A stretch of DNA of 62,485 nt, from assembly GCA_024697645.1 (NCBI GenBank), contig JAILFH010000026.1, positions 1 to 62,485 of the forward strand. Reading direction: 5' to 3'. Positions within the stretch are counted from its first letter, which is position 1. Every line of letters begins with the position of its first letter. This DNA comes from Prevotella sp. (lineage in GTDB: Bacteria > Bacteroidota > Bacteroidia > Bacteroidales > Bacteroidaceae). A model generated the notes under the pieces. That model made no database searches, was not told where the DNA came from, and saw only the letters and a program-made list of their open reading frames with translations. Shown one piece after another: positions 1-7,803 of the stretch. Made by a program: the position numbers and the translations under genes.

Positions 1-1065
1 AGTACCATCATACTGCTCGAACTCCTTACCAGCGGCCCAGGAGATGTGAGGTCCCCAAGCCCACTCTGATGCATAGCCTCCATGCTGCTCAATCATAGAA
101 TACTTACCTTCGCTGTTGCGAGAATAGGACAGCGGATCCCAACGGCTTCCTGTTTCAGTATAGGTATCACCATAGAGGTTGTAACCGGCAAAAGCACCTT
201 CGAGATATTCGTTCTGAAGGTCGGGCGACTTATAAACATTATCGATTCCAAAAGTCTGAGAGAAAGTAATACCGAGACCACGGCTTCTTCCGCCCTTCTT
301 TGTGGTGATAACGACAGCACCGTTCAGACCGCGCGATCCGTACAGAGCCGTAGCAGCAGCACCTTTCAGCACTGATACACTTGCAAAGTCGTCAGGATTC
401 AAGTTCTTCAGCTGGTTACCATAGTCATTGATGTTTGAATCCCAGTCAGCATCACCAGTGTTAGAACTTGGGTTGTCAAGAATCACTCCATCAACGACAA
501 AGATAGGCTGATTGTTTTTCTGGCTCAGGGTAGAAGCACCACGTAACAGAATCTTTGTAGAACCGAACATACCACCATCTGATTGGTTGATTTCCAAACC
601 TGCCACCTTACCCTGAAGAGCAGCTACAGGTGAGATGGTGTTAGCCTGCTTGATCTCGTCAGTCTTTACTTCGCTGACGGAATAGCCCAGTGCTTTAGCT
701 TCACGCTTAATACCCAGAGCTGTTACAACAACCTCATTGAGGTCAGTTGCATTTTCACCCATCACCACTTCTACGTGTTGCCGATTACTAACAGCAATCT
801 TCTTTGACTCGAAGCCAACGTAGGAGATGTTGAGGATAGCTTTTGGCGAGCACTTAATGGAGAAATCACCATTTACATCAGTGATAACACCACCTATCAC
901 GCCTTCTACTTGCACTGTTGCACCCACGACGGGTTCTCCTGTGGCATCCTTTACATTACCCTTCACTACAGTTTCCTGTGCGAAACCAACTGTTGCAAAG
1001 AGCATGAAAAGCATTGTCCAGAGAGCTCTACGCAAGAGCCCAATTTTTGAATTTTCCTTTTTCAT
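1..1065 (-). CDS. SusC/RagA-family TonB-dependent outer membrane transporter, N-terminal part
   Basis: The first 355 residues are present; the gene runs off the left edge of the window. Residues 1-30 are a signal peptide ending in GFAQ. Residues about 32-105 form a carboxypeptidase-regulatory-like beta domain (KGNVKDATGEPVVGATV). A linker follows with LNEVVVTALG (109-118), typical of SusC proteins. The TonB plug begins after it, with the motifs LQGKVAGLEI, LRGAST and PIFVVDGV and the stretch GAAATALYGSRGLNGAVVI. The family imports oligosaccharides across the outer membrane with a SusD lipoprotein partner, presumably encoded to the left. The start at 1065 is chosen because the signal peptide begins there. 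Substrate cannot be inferred; the next gene rightward is a GH2 glycosidase, but about 1.2 kb and a terminator separate them. Confidence 0.95.
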   Translation of the reverse strand, partial: MKKENSKIGLLRRALWTMLFMLFATVGFAQETVVKGNVKDATGEPVVGATVQVEGVIGGVITDVNGDFSIKCSPKAILNISYVGFESKKIAVSNRQHVEVVMGENATDLNEVVVTALGIKREAKALGYSVSEVKTDEIKQANTISPVAALQGKVAGLEINQSDGGMFGSTKILLRGASTLSQKNNQPIFVVDGVILDNPSSNTGDADWDSNINDYGNQLKNLNPDDFASVSVLKGAAATALYGSRGLNGAVVITTKKGGRSRGLGITFSQTFGIDNVYKSPDLQNEYLEGAFAGYNLYGDTYTETGSRWDPLSYSRNSEGKYSMIEQHGGYASEWAWGPHISWAAGKEFEQYDGT

Positions 1066-1170
1066 TGCTTTTTAATTTAAGGATTGTTAAATGTTTGTAG
1101 GTTAGATATATAGTTGTTATAGTTCACTTTTTGCGGGTTTAGCGCCTGTCGGATGATACCTAATAGGCCT

Positions 1171-1178
1171 CAAAATTA
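1171..1178 (-). promoter_or_regulatory. Possible -7 box upstream of the SusC-type gene
   Basis: On the minus strand this reads TAATTTTG, matching the Bacteroidetes TANNTTTG box. It would give a 5' leader of about 100 nt. I do not see a good TTTG at the -33 position. Confidence 0.35.
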
Positions 1179-1270
1179 GAAAAATTTTCCAAAAACACCA
1201 TAATATTGTTAAACATTTTTCTTGCTATAAAGATTATTTAACATTTCAAAAAGTCATTTTTCTATAATTA

Positions 1271-1303
1271 TTTTTGTTTTTTGGAAATAAATGTCTAAAT
1301 TTG
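1271..1303 (+). promoter_or_regulatory. Vegetative promoter of the small transcription unit
   Basis: TTTTTG at 1271-1276 is followed after 19 bp by TAAATTTG at 1296-1303. This is a near-consensus Bacteroidetes sigma-ABfr promoter (TTTG, 19-21 bp, TANNTTTG). It predicts transcription starting near 1310, pointing at the small ORF at 1388. Confidence 0.7.
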
Positions 1304-1387
1304 CAACATGGGAAATAGCCCCAGTTTCCAAATAGAATAAAATGCAGCCTGATTTGGGGCATGCAGGTTGTGATAGGAGGAATTGCT

Positions 1388-1507
1388 ATGAAGAATGGAA
1401 GGAAAAAAGAAGATCAGGATTTCTTCGAGTATGACAACGTTTACAACATGGAGCAAGATGAACTCCGCGTAGATTTGGCTTCCGATACTTCTGTATGGTA
1501 CAGTTGA
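1388..1507 (+). CDS. Small acidic protein of 39 residues, unknown function
   Basis: I do not recognise this protein. It starts MKNGRKKEDQDFFEYDN and ends ASDTSVWYS: basic at the extreme N terminus, strongly acidic in the middle, with no membrane segment and no cysteine. Three signals argue that it is real. A near-consensus promoter lies at 1271-1303. A strong purine-rich Shine-Dalgarno (TAGGAGG) sits about 7 nt before the ATG, which is unusual in this genome. A good terminator follows 19 nt after the stop. Codons such as TTC, GAC, AAC and CGC resemble those of neighbouring genes. The unit is transcribed alone, divergent from the SusC-type gene. It could be a free small protein or a translated leader in a regulatory RNA. 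Confidence 0.55.
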   Translation: MKNGRKKEDQDFFEYDNVYNMEQDELRVDLASDTSVWYS

Positions 1508-1526
1508 AGCAACTGCTAAAATAAAG

Positions 1527-1571
1527 CAGGGGCGAGACATTCAGAAAAGGTCTCGTCCCTGTTTTATTTTT
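1527..1571 (+). terminator. Intrinsic terminator of the small transcription unit
   Basis: The arms CAGGGGCGAGAC (1527-1538) and GTCTCGTCCCTG (1550-1561) form a 12-bp stem with one G-U pair and an 11-nt loop. TTTTATTTTT follows directly. It closes a transcript of about 260 nt starting near 1310. Confidence 0.85.
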
Positions 1572-1727
1572 GTGCCAACTGAGATGCCTGCGATGTGATT
1601 TTGTCATTGGGTAATGTGGGTCTGTCTAAACTGGAAACTTTGCCTATGAGATGTTCCTATTGTTTTCGTCACAAACAAAGCATGTTTCCTTTTCCGCAAA
1701 AGAAATACTTCCAATCCAAGAGAGTTA

Positions 1728-1868
1728 TGCTTTAGGCCTTATAAAGCAATACTCTATACCTTAGAAAGCAATGTTCTATACCTTATAAAGCATTGCTTTG
1801 GAACATACAAAGGTATGCTCTGTAGGGTAGAGAGGTGTGCTCTGTAGGGTAGTGGATTTGCTTTAAAA
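1728..1868. repeat. Array 1 of ~22-bp near-palindromic units
   Basis: About six or seven degenerate units of 21-22 bp, such as CTCTATACCTTAGAAAGCA, TTCTATACCTTATAAAGCA and CTCTGTAGGGTAGAGAGG. Each unit is itself roughly palindromic (GCTYT to ARAGC around a variable centre). The same unit family is found at 12481-12700, 40131-40420 and 57735-57927. This array lies 66 bp left of the 343-bp element at 1934. Confidence 0.75.
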
Positions 1869-1933
1869 GGATGAGGGACGCGCTGTATAGAATTGAGCGA
1901 TGTTAATTCTGTTACAAGAAAGAAAAGCAACAA

Positions 1934-2276
1934 GACCTACCGACCTACCATAACACCCTTCAAACGCCCTCCAGCAAAGGGTTTGAAGCATGGTAGGTGT
2001 TAACCGAAGACCTACTATACACCTACCATAGACCTACCATTAAAATGTCGTCAGGAGCATTTGCAAACGAAGAGAATTTTCCCAATGAGAATCTTTCTAT
2101 ATTCTTGGTTCTCAGGCTTTTAGGGGTTCCTTCCTATATTCTTGCCATTTTGAATTTTTCCTCTTTCCGATGGTAGGTCTATGGTAGGTCTATGGTAGGT
2201 GTGAAGAAAAGACCTACCATGCCCTCAGCCCTTTATTCATCGGGGTTTGCGAGGGGTCATGGTAGGTCGGTAGGTC
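1934..2276 (+). repeat. 343-bp inverted-repeat element, copy 1 (MITE-like)
   Basis: The ends are perfect 18-bp terminal inverted repeats: GACCTACCGACCTACCAT at 1934-1951 and its complement at 2259-2276. Two modules of about 107 bp (1934-2040 and 2170-2276) are built from 10-bp units of the type (G/C)ACCTACCAT plus an internal hairpin, for example CTTCAAAC pairing with GTTTGAAG. They flank a unique centre of about 129 bp. The second copy, at 58035-58377, is in opposite orientation and has the same total length. No ORF is evident inside. Strand is arbitrary, set by the copy-1 orientation. Confidence 0.8.
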
Positions 2277-2291
2277 TTTCTCGTTTTTTTA

Positions 2292-4823
2292 TTATTCGAG
2301 AACAATCTCTGCGTCCTGAAGCAAAGGCGAACTAACCCGAACGCGGATGTTGCCGTTTTGTCCGTTCTGGAAATTGGCGCCTTCCTGGTTTTGCTGGCGT
2401 TGGTTGAAGTTCGGTCCCATTTGCATCATACCCGGTCCTTCCTGTACGTATGCAACCAAACGACCCTGATTGGCACGGCGATGAATGCCGCCGCGAAGAG
2501 GCACTGCGCCTGAAGTATCGCTCATGTTTCCGTTCTCAAGTCCGAGCAGATGACCGTTGCCCACAACCATACATGTGATGTCGTTGTCGGCCAGACGAAC
2601 GAGATTGCCTTGCTCGTCGACGACTTCAATCGTGAGGATGTAGGTCTTTGCAGTCTTCTCGTCGGTGGCTACCGAGCCTTCACTCTTCTCCTGAGTGACG
2701 CGAAGCGCATAGGGGAGTCCAGAGGTGCGAATCTCGTAGGAAGCGGTTCCGCTTTCGGCACGCAGCGTACCGGGCTGATAGGCAATGTCCCAGTAGCGCA
2801 CATTAGTGGTGCTGTCCAGTTTTGCCTCACCACCTACTGGCTGGCCGTTGAGCGATAGGCGAACGTCGGGCTGATTCGTGAAGCAAACTACACGAATCTG
2901 TTGACCGTCGCGGTAGTTCCAGGTGTCGGCGGCATAGGTAGAGATGAAGTTGTTGCGGCGGCCTTGTCTGCCTGCATTGCGGCCTCCGCGATTGTTGAGT
3001 GGGTAAGTACCGATGTAGACAACTGGCTTCTCGCTCCAGAGGGAGGCGCGATACCAGCCATTGGGCTTGCGCTGTGAGGCAAGGTCGATGAGTCCTGCCG
3101 ATGAGCCGCGTGCAGGCCAGGCACCACTCTCACCAAGATAATCGGCACCCGTCCATAGGAATTGTCCGAAGATATGCTCATTGTCGCGAACGGCCTTCCA
3201 TGCGGCCAGGTCGTGGCGGTTCTCTGAGCCATAGATGATGCGCTTTGGATATTTCGCATGGTCTTCGGCATAGCGGCTTTCGGTGTAGTTATATCCCACT
3301 ACATCAATGGCCTCTGGATATTCAGTCTGGTTCGACATCACCACACCTGCCAAGGCTCCAGTTACGGCACGTGAGTTGTCAATTCCGCGTACGATGGCCG
3401 AAAGTCGCTTCGCAATCTTTCCGATGCGCTCGGCGTTGGGCTGGTCAGGCTTGTAGCCTCCATACATCGGCTGGGTGAAGTCCTTGCCGTCGCCGTCGAG
3501 AATGGGATGTGAGTAAGGGTCGTTGGGATAGTCCACCTCGTTGCCAATCGACCAAAGGAAGACCGATGGATGGTTTCTGTCGCGGCGAACCATATCGGCT
3601 ACGTCGCGGTCAATCCATTCTTCGAAGAAATCAAAAGTGCCCTCAAATCCGGGCTTTCCGCGATTCCAACCCTCCAGCCACTTGCGCTTGGGGAATTCCC
3701 ATTCGTCGCTGGCCTCATCCATCACGAGGAACCCCAGTTCGTCGCAGAGGTCATAGAGGACGGGTGCCTGTGGGTTGTGGCTCATGCGAATGGCATTCAC
3801 GCCAATCGACTTCAGTTCCTCCAGGCGATGACGCCAGACTTCGGCAGGAACAACGGCTCCCAGTACGCCAGCGTCGTGGTGCAGACAGACTCCCTTCACC
3901 TTCATCCACTTGTCGTTCAGGGCAAATCCGTGATTGGGGTCGAATGTCAGTGTGCGCAGGCCTGCTCGCATCAGACTTCTGTCGCCATTGCCGAGTCGCG
4001 TCTCTATATTATATAAATAGGTGTCGTCAAGATTCCAGCGATGAGGCTTTTTCACCGTCAGCGTGACAGTCTTTTTGCCGGGGCATCCGAGAGTGGCCTT
4101 TGCCCGAGCCACTTCCTTACCTGAGGCATCGGTCATGATGACTTCAGCCGGAATGCCCAGCGCGCCTTTGCCTTCGGTCTCGATGTCGACTTCCACAATG
4201 GCTTGCGAGTTCGATATTTTCTTCAGGCGCCAAGCCGAGCCCCACTGAGCCAGATGAGTCTCAGGAGCGCGAATCAGCCAGACGTCGCGATAGATGCCCG
4301 AGCCCGTATACCAGCGGGAGTCGGCATATTGTGAATGGTCGACGCGCACGGCCAGCACGTTGTCCTCGCCTTCCTTGTTCAGATAGGGTGTCATGTCGTA
4401 GAGGAACGAGGCGTAGCCATTGGGACGCTTGCCGAGTAGATGTCCGTTCAGATAAACCTCCGAGCGGTTGTAGACACCCTCAAAATAAATGAAAGTCTTC
4501 ACAAAGTCGTCCTTTGCGGCAGGAGTGGCGAAATGCTTCCGATACCAGCCAATTCCGCCCGGCAGATAGCCGGTACAAGAGGCCAGATGTGGCGACATGA
4601 CACCTTCAACCGACCAGTCGTGTGGCAGGTTCAAGCGGCGCCAGCGAGTATCTTCGAAGGCAACTTCTGCGGGTGTTGTCTTCGATGTCGTTGCGTCAGT
4701 GGATTCCAGATTGAAGAGCCATTGCTCATTGAAGCGCTCCGGCTGTCCAAATGATACTTGTGCGGTGGCCTGCATTGCCGACAAGGCGAGGACGACCACA
4801 AATAATAGTTTTCTGTTCATCAT
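2292..4823 (-). CDS. Glycoside hydrolase family 2 (beta-galactosidase-type), secreted
   Basis: 843 residues with a signal peptide (1-21, ending ATA). The N-terminal GH2 sugar-binding jelly roll covers about 30-190 (PHDWSVEG, GWYRKHF, YFEGVYNRSEVYLNG, GSGIYRDVWL). An immunoglobulin-like domain follows at about 195-300, then the TIM barrel at about 300-610. Catalytic residues are the acid/base Glu429 in WSIGNEV and the probable nucleophile Glu534 in YGSEN. A C-terminal DUF4982-like and Ig-like region (about 650-790) includes NQPDVRLSLNGQ. The last residues are low complexity, rich in Gln and Asn. It probably removes terminal beta-galactosides or related sugars from plant or host glycans in the periplasm or at the surface; exact specificity is not readable. 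A start at the second Met (4820) is equally possible. Confidence 0.92.
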   Translation of the reverse strand: MMNRKLLFVVVLALSAMQATAQVSFGQPERFNEQWLFNLESTDATTSKTTPAEVAFEDTRWRRLNLPHDWSVEGVMSPHLASCTGYLPGGIGWYRKHFATPAAKDDFVKTFIYFEGVYNRSEVYLNGHLLGKRPNGYASFLYDMTPYLNKEGEDNVLAVRVDHSQYADSRWYTGSGIYRDVWLIRAPETHLAQWGSAWRLKKISNSQAIVEVDIETEGKGALGIPAEVIMTDASGKEVARAKATLGCPGKKTVTLTVKKPHRWNLDDTYLYNIETRLGNGDRSLMRAGLRTLTFDPNHGFALNDKWMKVKGVCLHHDAGVLGAVVPAEVWRHRLEELKSIGVNAIRMSHNPQAPVLYDLCDELGFLVMDEASDEWEFPKRKWLEGWNRGKPGFEGTFDFFEEWIDRDVADMVRRDRNHPSVFLWSIGNEVDYPNDPYSHPILDGDGKDFTQPMYGGYKPDQPNAERIGKIAKRLSAIVRGIDNSRAVTGALAGVVMSNQTEYPEAIDVVGYNYTESRYAEDHAKYPKRIIYGSENRHDLAAWKAVRDNEHIFGQFLWTGADYLGESGAWPARGSSAGLIDLASQRKPNGWYRASLWSEKPVVYIGTYPLNNRGGRNAGRQGRRNNFISTYAADTWNYRDGQQIRVVCFTNQPDVRLSLNGQPVGGEAKLDSTTNVRYWDIAYQPGTLRAESGTASYEIRTSGLPYALRVTQEKSEGSVATDEKTAKTYILTIEVVDEQGNLVRLADNDITCMVVGNGHLLGLENGNMSDTSGAVPLRGGIHRRANQGRLVAYVQEGPGMMQMGPNFNQRQQNQEGANFQNGQNGNIRVRVSSPLLQDAEIVLE

Positions 4824-4931
4824 GTGTTGGTTTTTAGTTTTTTATTTATTGAGAGGGTTTGCTGATTTGAGAGGATTTACGATTTGGCAGAGAAAGGCGA
4901 CATTTTCTTTAGTCTGATGCCTTATCATCTT

Positions 4932-5999
4932 TTATACATAAACCTTTACTTCCTGTCGTCCCCTCAGCACTTCGAGTGCGTTCAGGGCCAGTGCCTGCAT
5001 CTCGTCCTCACCGGGATAGCAGTGAATGGGCGCGAGGAAACTGATGCGCTGACGAAGTCCGTTGATGATGTATTCCGAGCGGGCCAGACCACCAGTAAGC
5101 AGGATGGCATCAATGTTTCCGCAAAGCACGGCTCCTTCTGCCACGATGTTCTTGGCCAGGTGATAAATCATTGCGTCGACGATGAGTTTTGCGTGTGCGT
5201 CGCCATCAGCAATGCGCTGTTCGATGGCACGCATGTCGTTGCTTCCCAGATGGGCGATGAGGCCAGCCTGTCCGGCAACACGCTTCAGGAGTTGCTGCTC
5301 CGTGTATTTGCCCGAGAAGCAAAGACGGATGAGGTCGGCAGCAGGCAGACTTCCTGCACGCTCGGGCGAGAAAGGTCCTTCGCCGTCGAGGGCGTTATTG
5401 GCATCAACGGCGCGTCCGTGCTCGTGGGCAGCAACAGAGATTCCGCCGCCCAGATGGCAAATGATGAGGTTCATGTCCTCGTATTTCCGACCAATCTCCT
5501 TGGCAAATCGCTTGGCGATGGCGCGCTGATTCAGCGCATGCCAGATACAGATGCGGTTCATCAGCGGTGAACCCGAAATGCGGGCATAGTCGTTCAGTTC
5601 GTCAACGACACCCGGGTCGGCGATAAACGAGCGGCAACCCGGAATCTCCTGGGCAATGTCGTAGGCAATCAGACAGCCAAGATTGCAGGCATGATTGTGC
5701 ATAGCGATTCCGCTATGAGTGTCGTCGAGCATCGTCTGATTGATTTCGTAGGTGCCACCGGCAATTGGCTTCACAAGTCCGCCTCGTCCGATGACGGCAT
5801 CAAACTTCATGGGAATATCGTTGCGCTTCAGTTCGTCGATGACGAGTTGCTTGCGGATGGGGAACTCCTCAATGACGTCGTCGAACTGACTGAGTTCCTG
5901 CGCCGAATGCCGTATGGTGCGAAGCAGGATAGGCTTCTCGTCTTCGTAGACGGCAATCTTTGTGGATGTTGATCCAGGGTTAATGGCTAATATTTGCAT
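4932..5999 (-). CDS. buk: Butyrate kinase
   Basis: 355 residues, the normal length for this acetate/butyrate kinase (ASKHA) family. The phosphate-binding start is AINPGSTSTK (5-14). Further family motifs are GRGGLVKPI, HLGGGISVAAH and LTGGLARSE. The enzyme interconverts butyryl-phosphate plus ADP with butyrate plus ATP; related members also take branched-chain acids. It lies 18 bp downstream of ptb, so the two form a Ptb-Buk module that turns acyl-CoA into acid plus ATP. No other butyrate-pathway genes are in the window, so the physiological acyl group could be isobutyrate or isovalerate. Confidence 0.95.
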   Translation of the reverse strand: MQILAINPGSTSTKIAVYEDEKPILLRTIRHSAQELSQFDDVIEEFPIRKQLVIDELKRNDIPMKFDAVIGRGGLVKPIAGGTYEINQTMLDDTHSGIAMHNHACNLGCLIAYDIAQEIPGCRSFIADPGVVDELNDYARISGSPLMNRICIWHALNQRAIAKRFAKEIGRKYEDMNLIICHLGGGISVAAHEHGRAVDANNALDGEGPFSPERAGSLPAADLIRLCFSGKYTEQQLLKRVAGQAGLIAHLGSNDMRAIEQRIADGDAHAKLIVDAMIYHLAKNIVAEGAVLCGNIDAILLTGGLARSEYIINGLRQRISFLAPIHCYPGEDEMQALALNALEVLRGRQEVKVYV

Positions 6000-6017
6000 G
6001 GTATTTTCATTTAAGGA

Positions 6018-6932
6018 TTAGGCTTTCTTGGCAAGCATGGCAGCAAGGGCCAGCGAGTTGAACTTGCATCGCTTGGAGTCGGCACGCGAAGGCAACACTA
6101 CAGGAACCATCGGCCCGACCAGCATGCCAGCCGTATCGCTATGGAAGAAAGTGATGGTCTTGTAGAAGGCATTGGCAGCCTCGATGTCGGGGAAGATAAT
6201 GGCGTCGGACTCTCCCTCAAGCGGAGAGTTGATGCCCTTGATGCGAAGGCTCTCTGGCGAGATACTTGTCTTCAGGTCGAGTGGTCCGTCGACGATGCAC
6301 GGTCCGAATTCTCCCTCTTCTGCCATCTTGATAATGTCGGGATAGCCCACGGTGAACGGGAAGAACTTCTCATTGATCTTCTCCGTGCAGTGGTTGAGGG
6401 CGATGCGTGGTTTTTCGATTCCCATCGCGTGGCAGAGTTCGGTCATATATCTGACTTGCTCGATGCGCTGTTCATGGGTGGGGTAGGGAATGACGGCTGC
6501 GTCGCTAAAGAAGAGCAGTTTGTCGTATTCCGACAACTTTGCGGCCGTGATATGAGTAAGCACTCGTCCGCGGGGGAGAATGCCTGTTTGCTTGTTCAGC
6601 ACAACGTGCAGCAGATTGTCGGTATTGATGAGGCCCTTCATCAGGATGTCTACTTTTCCCTCGTGCACCAGTTCTACGGCACGCTGGGCAGCGCTGTCGG
6701 CATCAGCAGCATCCACGAAACTCACGTGTTCGCCACACTTCATGATGTCGGCATTCTTCTCCACTTCTTGCTGGCAGCCTACGAAGACAGCATCGATGAA
6801 TCCGGCTTCCAATGCGTACTGCACAGCAACTTGAGAGTTATAGTCGGCGGCCCAGACAACAGCCACACGTCGGCGATCTTCCTGTTGCTTCAGGTGAGTC
6901 GCCATTGCTTCAAAATTCTTGATGGTTTCCAT
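6018..6932 (-). CDS. ptb: Phosphate butyryltransferase
   Basis: 304 residues of the Pta/Ptb family. Recognisable stretches are VAVVWAADYNSQVAVQYALE, MKGLINTDNLLHVVLNK and HITAAKL, and the C-terminal segment with DIEAANAFYKT and AGMLVGPMVPVVLPSR. It exchanges CoA for phosphate on butyryl-CoA (or branched analogues), giving the acyl-phosphate for Buk. Gene order ptb-buk with an 18-bp gap indicates co-transcription. A missing Pta extension and the tight pairing with buk favour Ptb over acetate Pta. Confidence 0.94.
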   Translation of the reverse strand: METIKNFEAMATHLKQQEDRRRVAVVWAADYNSQVAVQYALEAGFIDAVFVGCQQEVEKNADIMKCGEHVSFVDAADADSAAQRAVELVHEGKVDILMKGLINTDNLLHVVLNKQTGILPRGRVLTHITAAKLSEYDKLLFFSDAAVIPYPTHEQRIEQVRYMTELCHAMGIEKPRIALNHCTEKINEKFFPFTVGYPDIIKMAEEGEFGPCIVDGPLDLKTSISPESLRIKGINSPLEGESDAIIFPDIEAANAFYKTITFFHSDTAGMLVGPMVPVVLPSRADSKRCKFNSLALAAMLAKKA

Positions 6933-6974
6933 GTAGTTAGGTTTTTAAAGTATTTTTGTTTTTGACAATTTTTC

Positions 6975-7706
6975 CTATAGTTGATAGAAAGTCAGCCAGT
7001 TGGTGCTGTAGTTGTGTACCTTCGGGTGCATGATGTGTGCAACCCCTGCATTGTCCCGATACCAAGAGTAGTTCCAACCCTTTCCGGGTTGCAGGTAAAT
7101 CGCATGCTTCATGCCATATCGCAGCAGGTTCTGGACAAAGAAGTTAAGGTCCTGCTGGCGACGACTTTCCGCAATGCACAACCGGCCGTCCTTCTCGCAT
7201 AGAGCGCGAAATAGGTTCCTGCCTTTTACGTGTGCCTTGCAGTTGTAGCCCTTGTAGATGAGCATGATCTGGCTGAAAGCCATTCCGTTGGCGTCAGCAG
7301 CATGAGTGATGGAGTCGGTATTCACCGAAGGGATGAAGTTCCACTGTCCGTCGTGGAAAGTGAATGTTCCCGTATTTGCAGGACATTTATATCCCTTGTG
7401 GAAAACTCCACTGGCCACATGCTGACCGGCGATGTTGTCGTGACTGAACAAGTTCGAGCGTTCGCCTGTGAATGCAGCAGCCAGACACATCACCACACTT
7501 CCGTCGGAGAAATGAGGCATCTCCGCGCACACCAGATCGATGTACGTGAATTGGGGGAAGTAGACCATCAGGTTCTGCGTGGTGTCAATCTCCATGAGCG
7601 TTTCTTGAACAGTCTCCTGGGATGTGGTTTCTGCCACGCGTTGTTCGTCGCAGCCGACGAGAATCAACAGCCCCACCAGTAGGAACATCATCTGCCAATG
7701 TCTCAT
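6975..7706 (-). CDS. Putative lipoprotein, possibly phosphodiester-glycosidase-like
   Basis: 243 residues beginning MRHWQMMFLL with a lipobox LLILVGC, so the mature protein should be a lipoprotein with Cys19 at its N terminus. The body contains MCLAAAFTGE, HDNIAGQHVASG, CPANTGTFTF, GMAFSQIMLI and AIYLQPGKGWNYSWY. These loosely recall the NAGPA/phosphodiester glycosidase fold common in Bacteroidales hypothetical proteins. I am not certain of the family. The predicted -7 box at 7714-7721 leaves almost no leader before the first ATG. Translation may therefore begin at Met6 or Met7 (7691 or 7688), both of which keep the full signal. It is 42 bp upstream of ptb and may be co-transcribed with it. 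Confidence 0.6.
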   Translation of the reverse strand: MRHWQMMFLLVGLLILVGCDEQRVAETTSQETVQETLMEIDTTQNLMVYFPQFTYIDLVCAEMPHFSDGSVVMCLAAAFTGERSNLFSHDNIAGQHVASGVFHKGYKCPANTGTFTFHDGQWNFIPSVNTDSITHAADANGMAFSQIMLIYKGYNCKAHVKGRNLFRALCEKDGRLCIAESRRQQDLNFFVQNLLRYGMKHAIYLQPGKGWNYSWYRDNAGVAHIMHPKVHNYSTNWLTFYQL

Positions 7707-7713
7707 TTCTTTG

Positions 7714-7721
7714 CAAAGTTA
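7714..7721 (-). promoter_or_regulatory. -7 box of the lipoprotein gene
   Basis: The minus strand reads TAACTTTG, a good TANNTTTG box. The predicted start of transcription falls at about 7707, next to the first ATG. This argues for an internal start codon or a leaderless transcript. Confidence 0.5.
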
Positions 7722-7765
7722 CGAAAAAGAAGGGAGAAAACGATGCAAAATTGATGAAAAATTTG

Positions 7766-7773
7766 TATCTTTG
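7766..7773 (+). promoter_or_regulatory. -7 box of the alkaline phosphatase gene
   Basis: TATCTTTG lies 30 nt before the ATG at 7804 in the divergent gap. No clear TTTG is seen 20 bp upstream. Confidence 0.5.
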
Positions 7774-7803
7774 CCGAAAATATCTTAAAAAGCAAAAACT
7801 ATC

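Noticed and set aside
1295..1607. Two minus-strand frames (81 and 73 codons) over the small transcription unit
   Set aside because: Promoter, ribosome site and terminator all point to the plus strand; the minus frames have none of these.
2042..2056. 15-bp match AAAATGTCGTCAGGA shared with about 45418
   Set aside because: A 15-bp match is expected about once or more by chance in 62 kb, and the flanks do not align.
1934..2276. Integron attC or group II intron interpretation of the 343-bp element
   Set aside because: No attC core sites, no integrase, no intron domain V or reverse transcriptase; symmetrical arms fit a MITE-like repeat better.
3509..4066. 185-codon plus-strand frame inside the GH2 gene
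   Set aside because: Arg/Pro/Ser-rich translation opposite a well-supported enzyme; a composition artefact.
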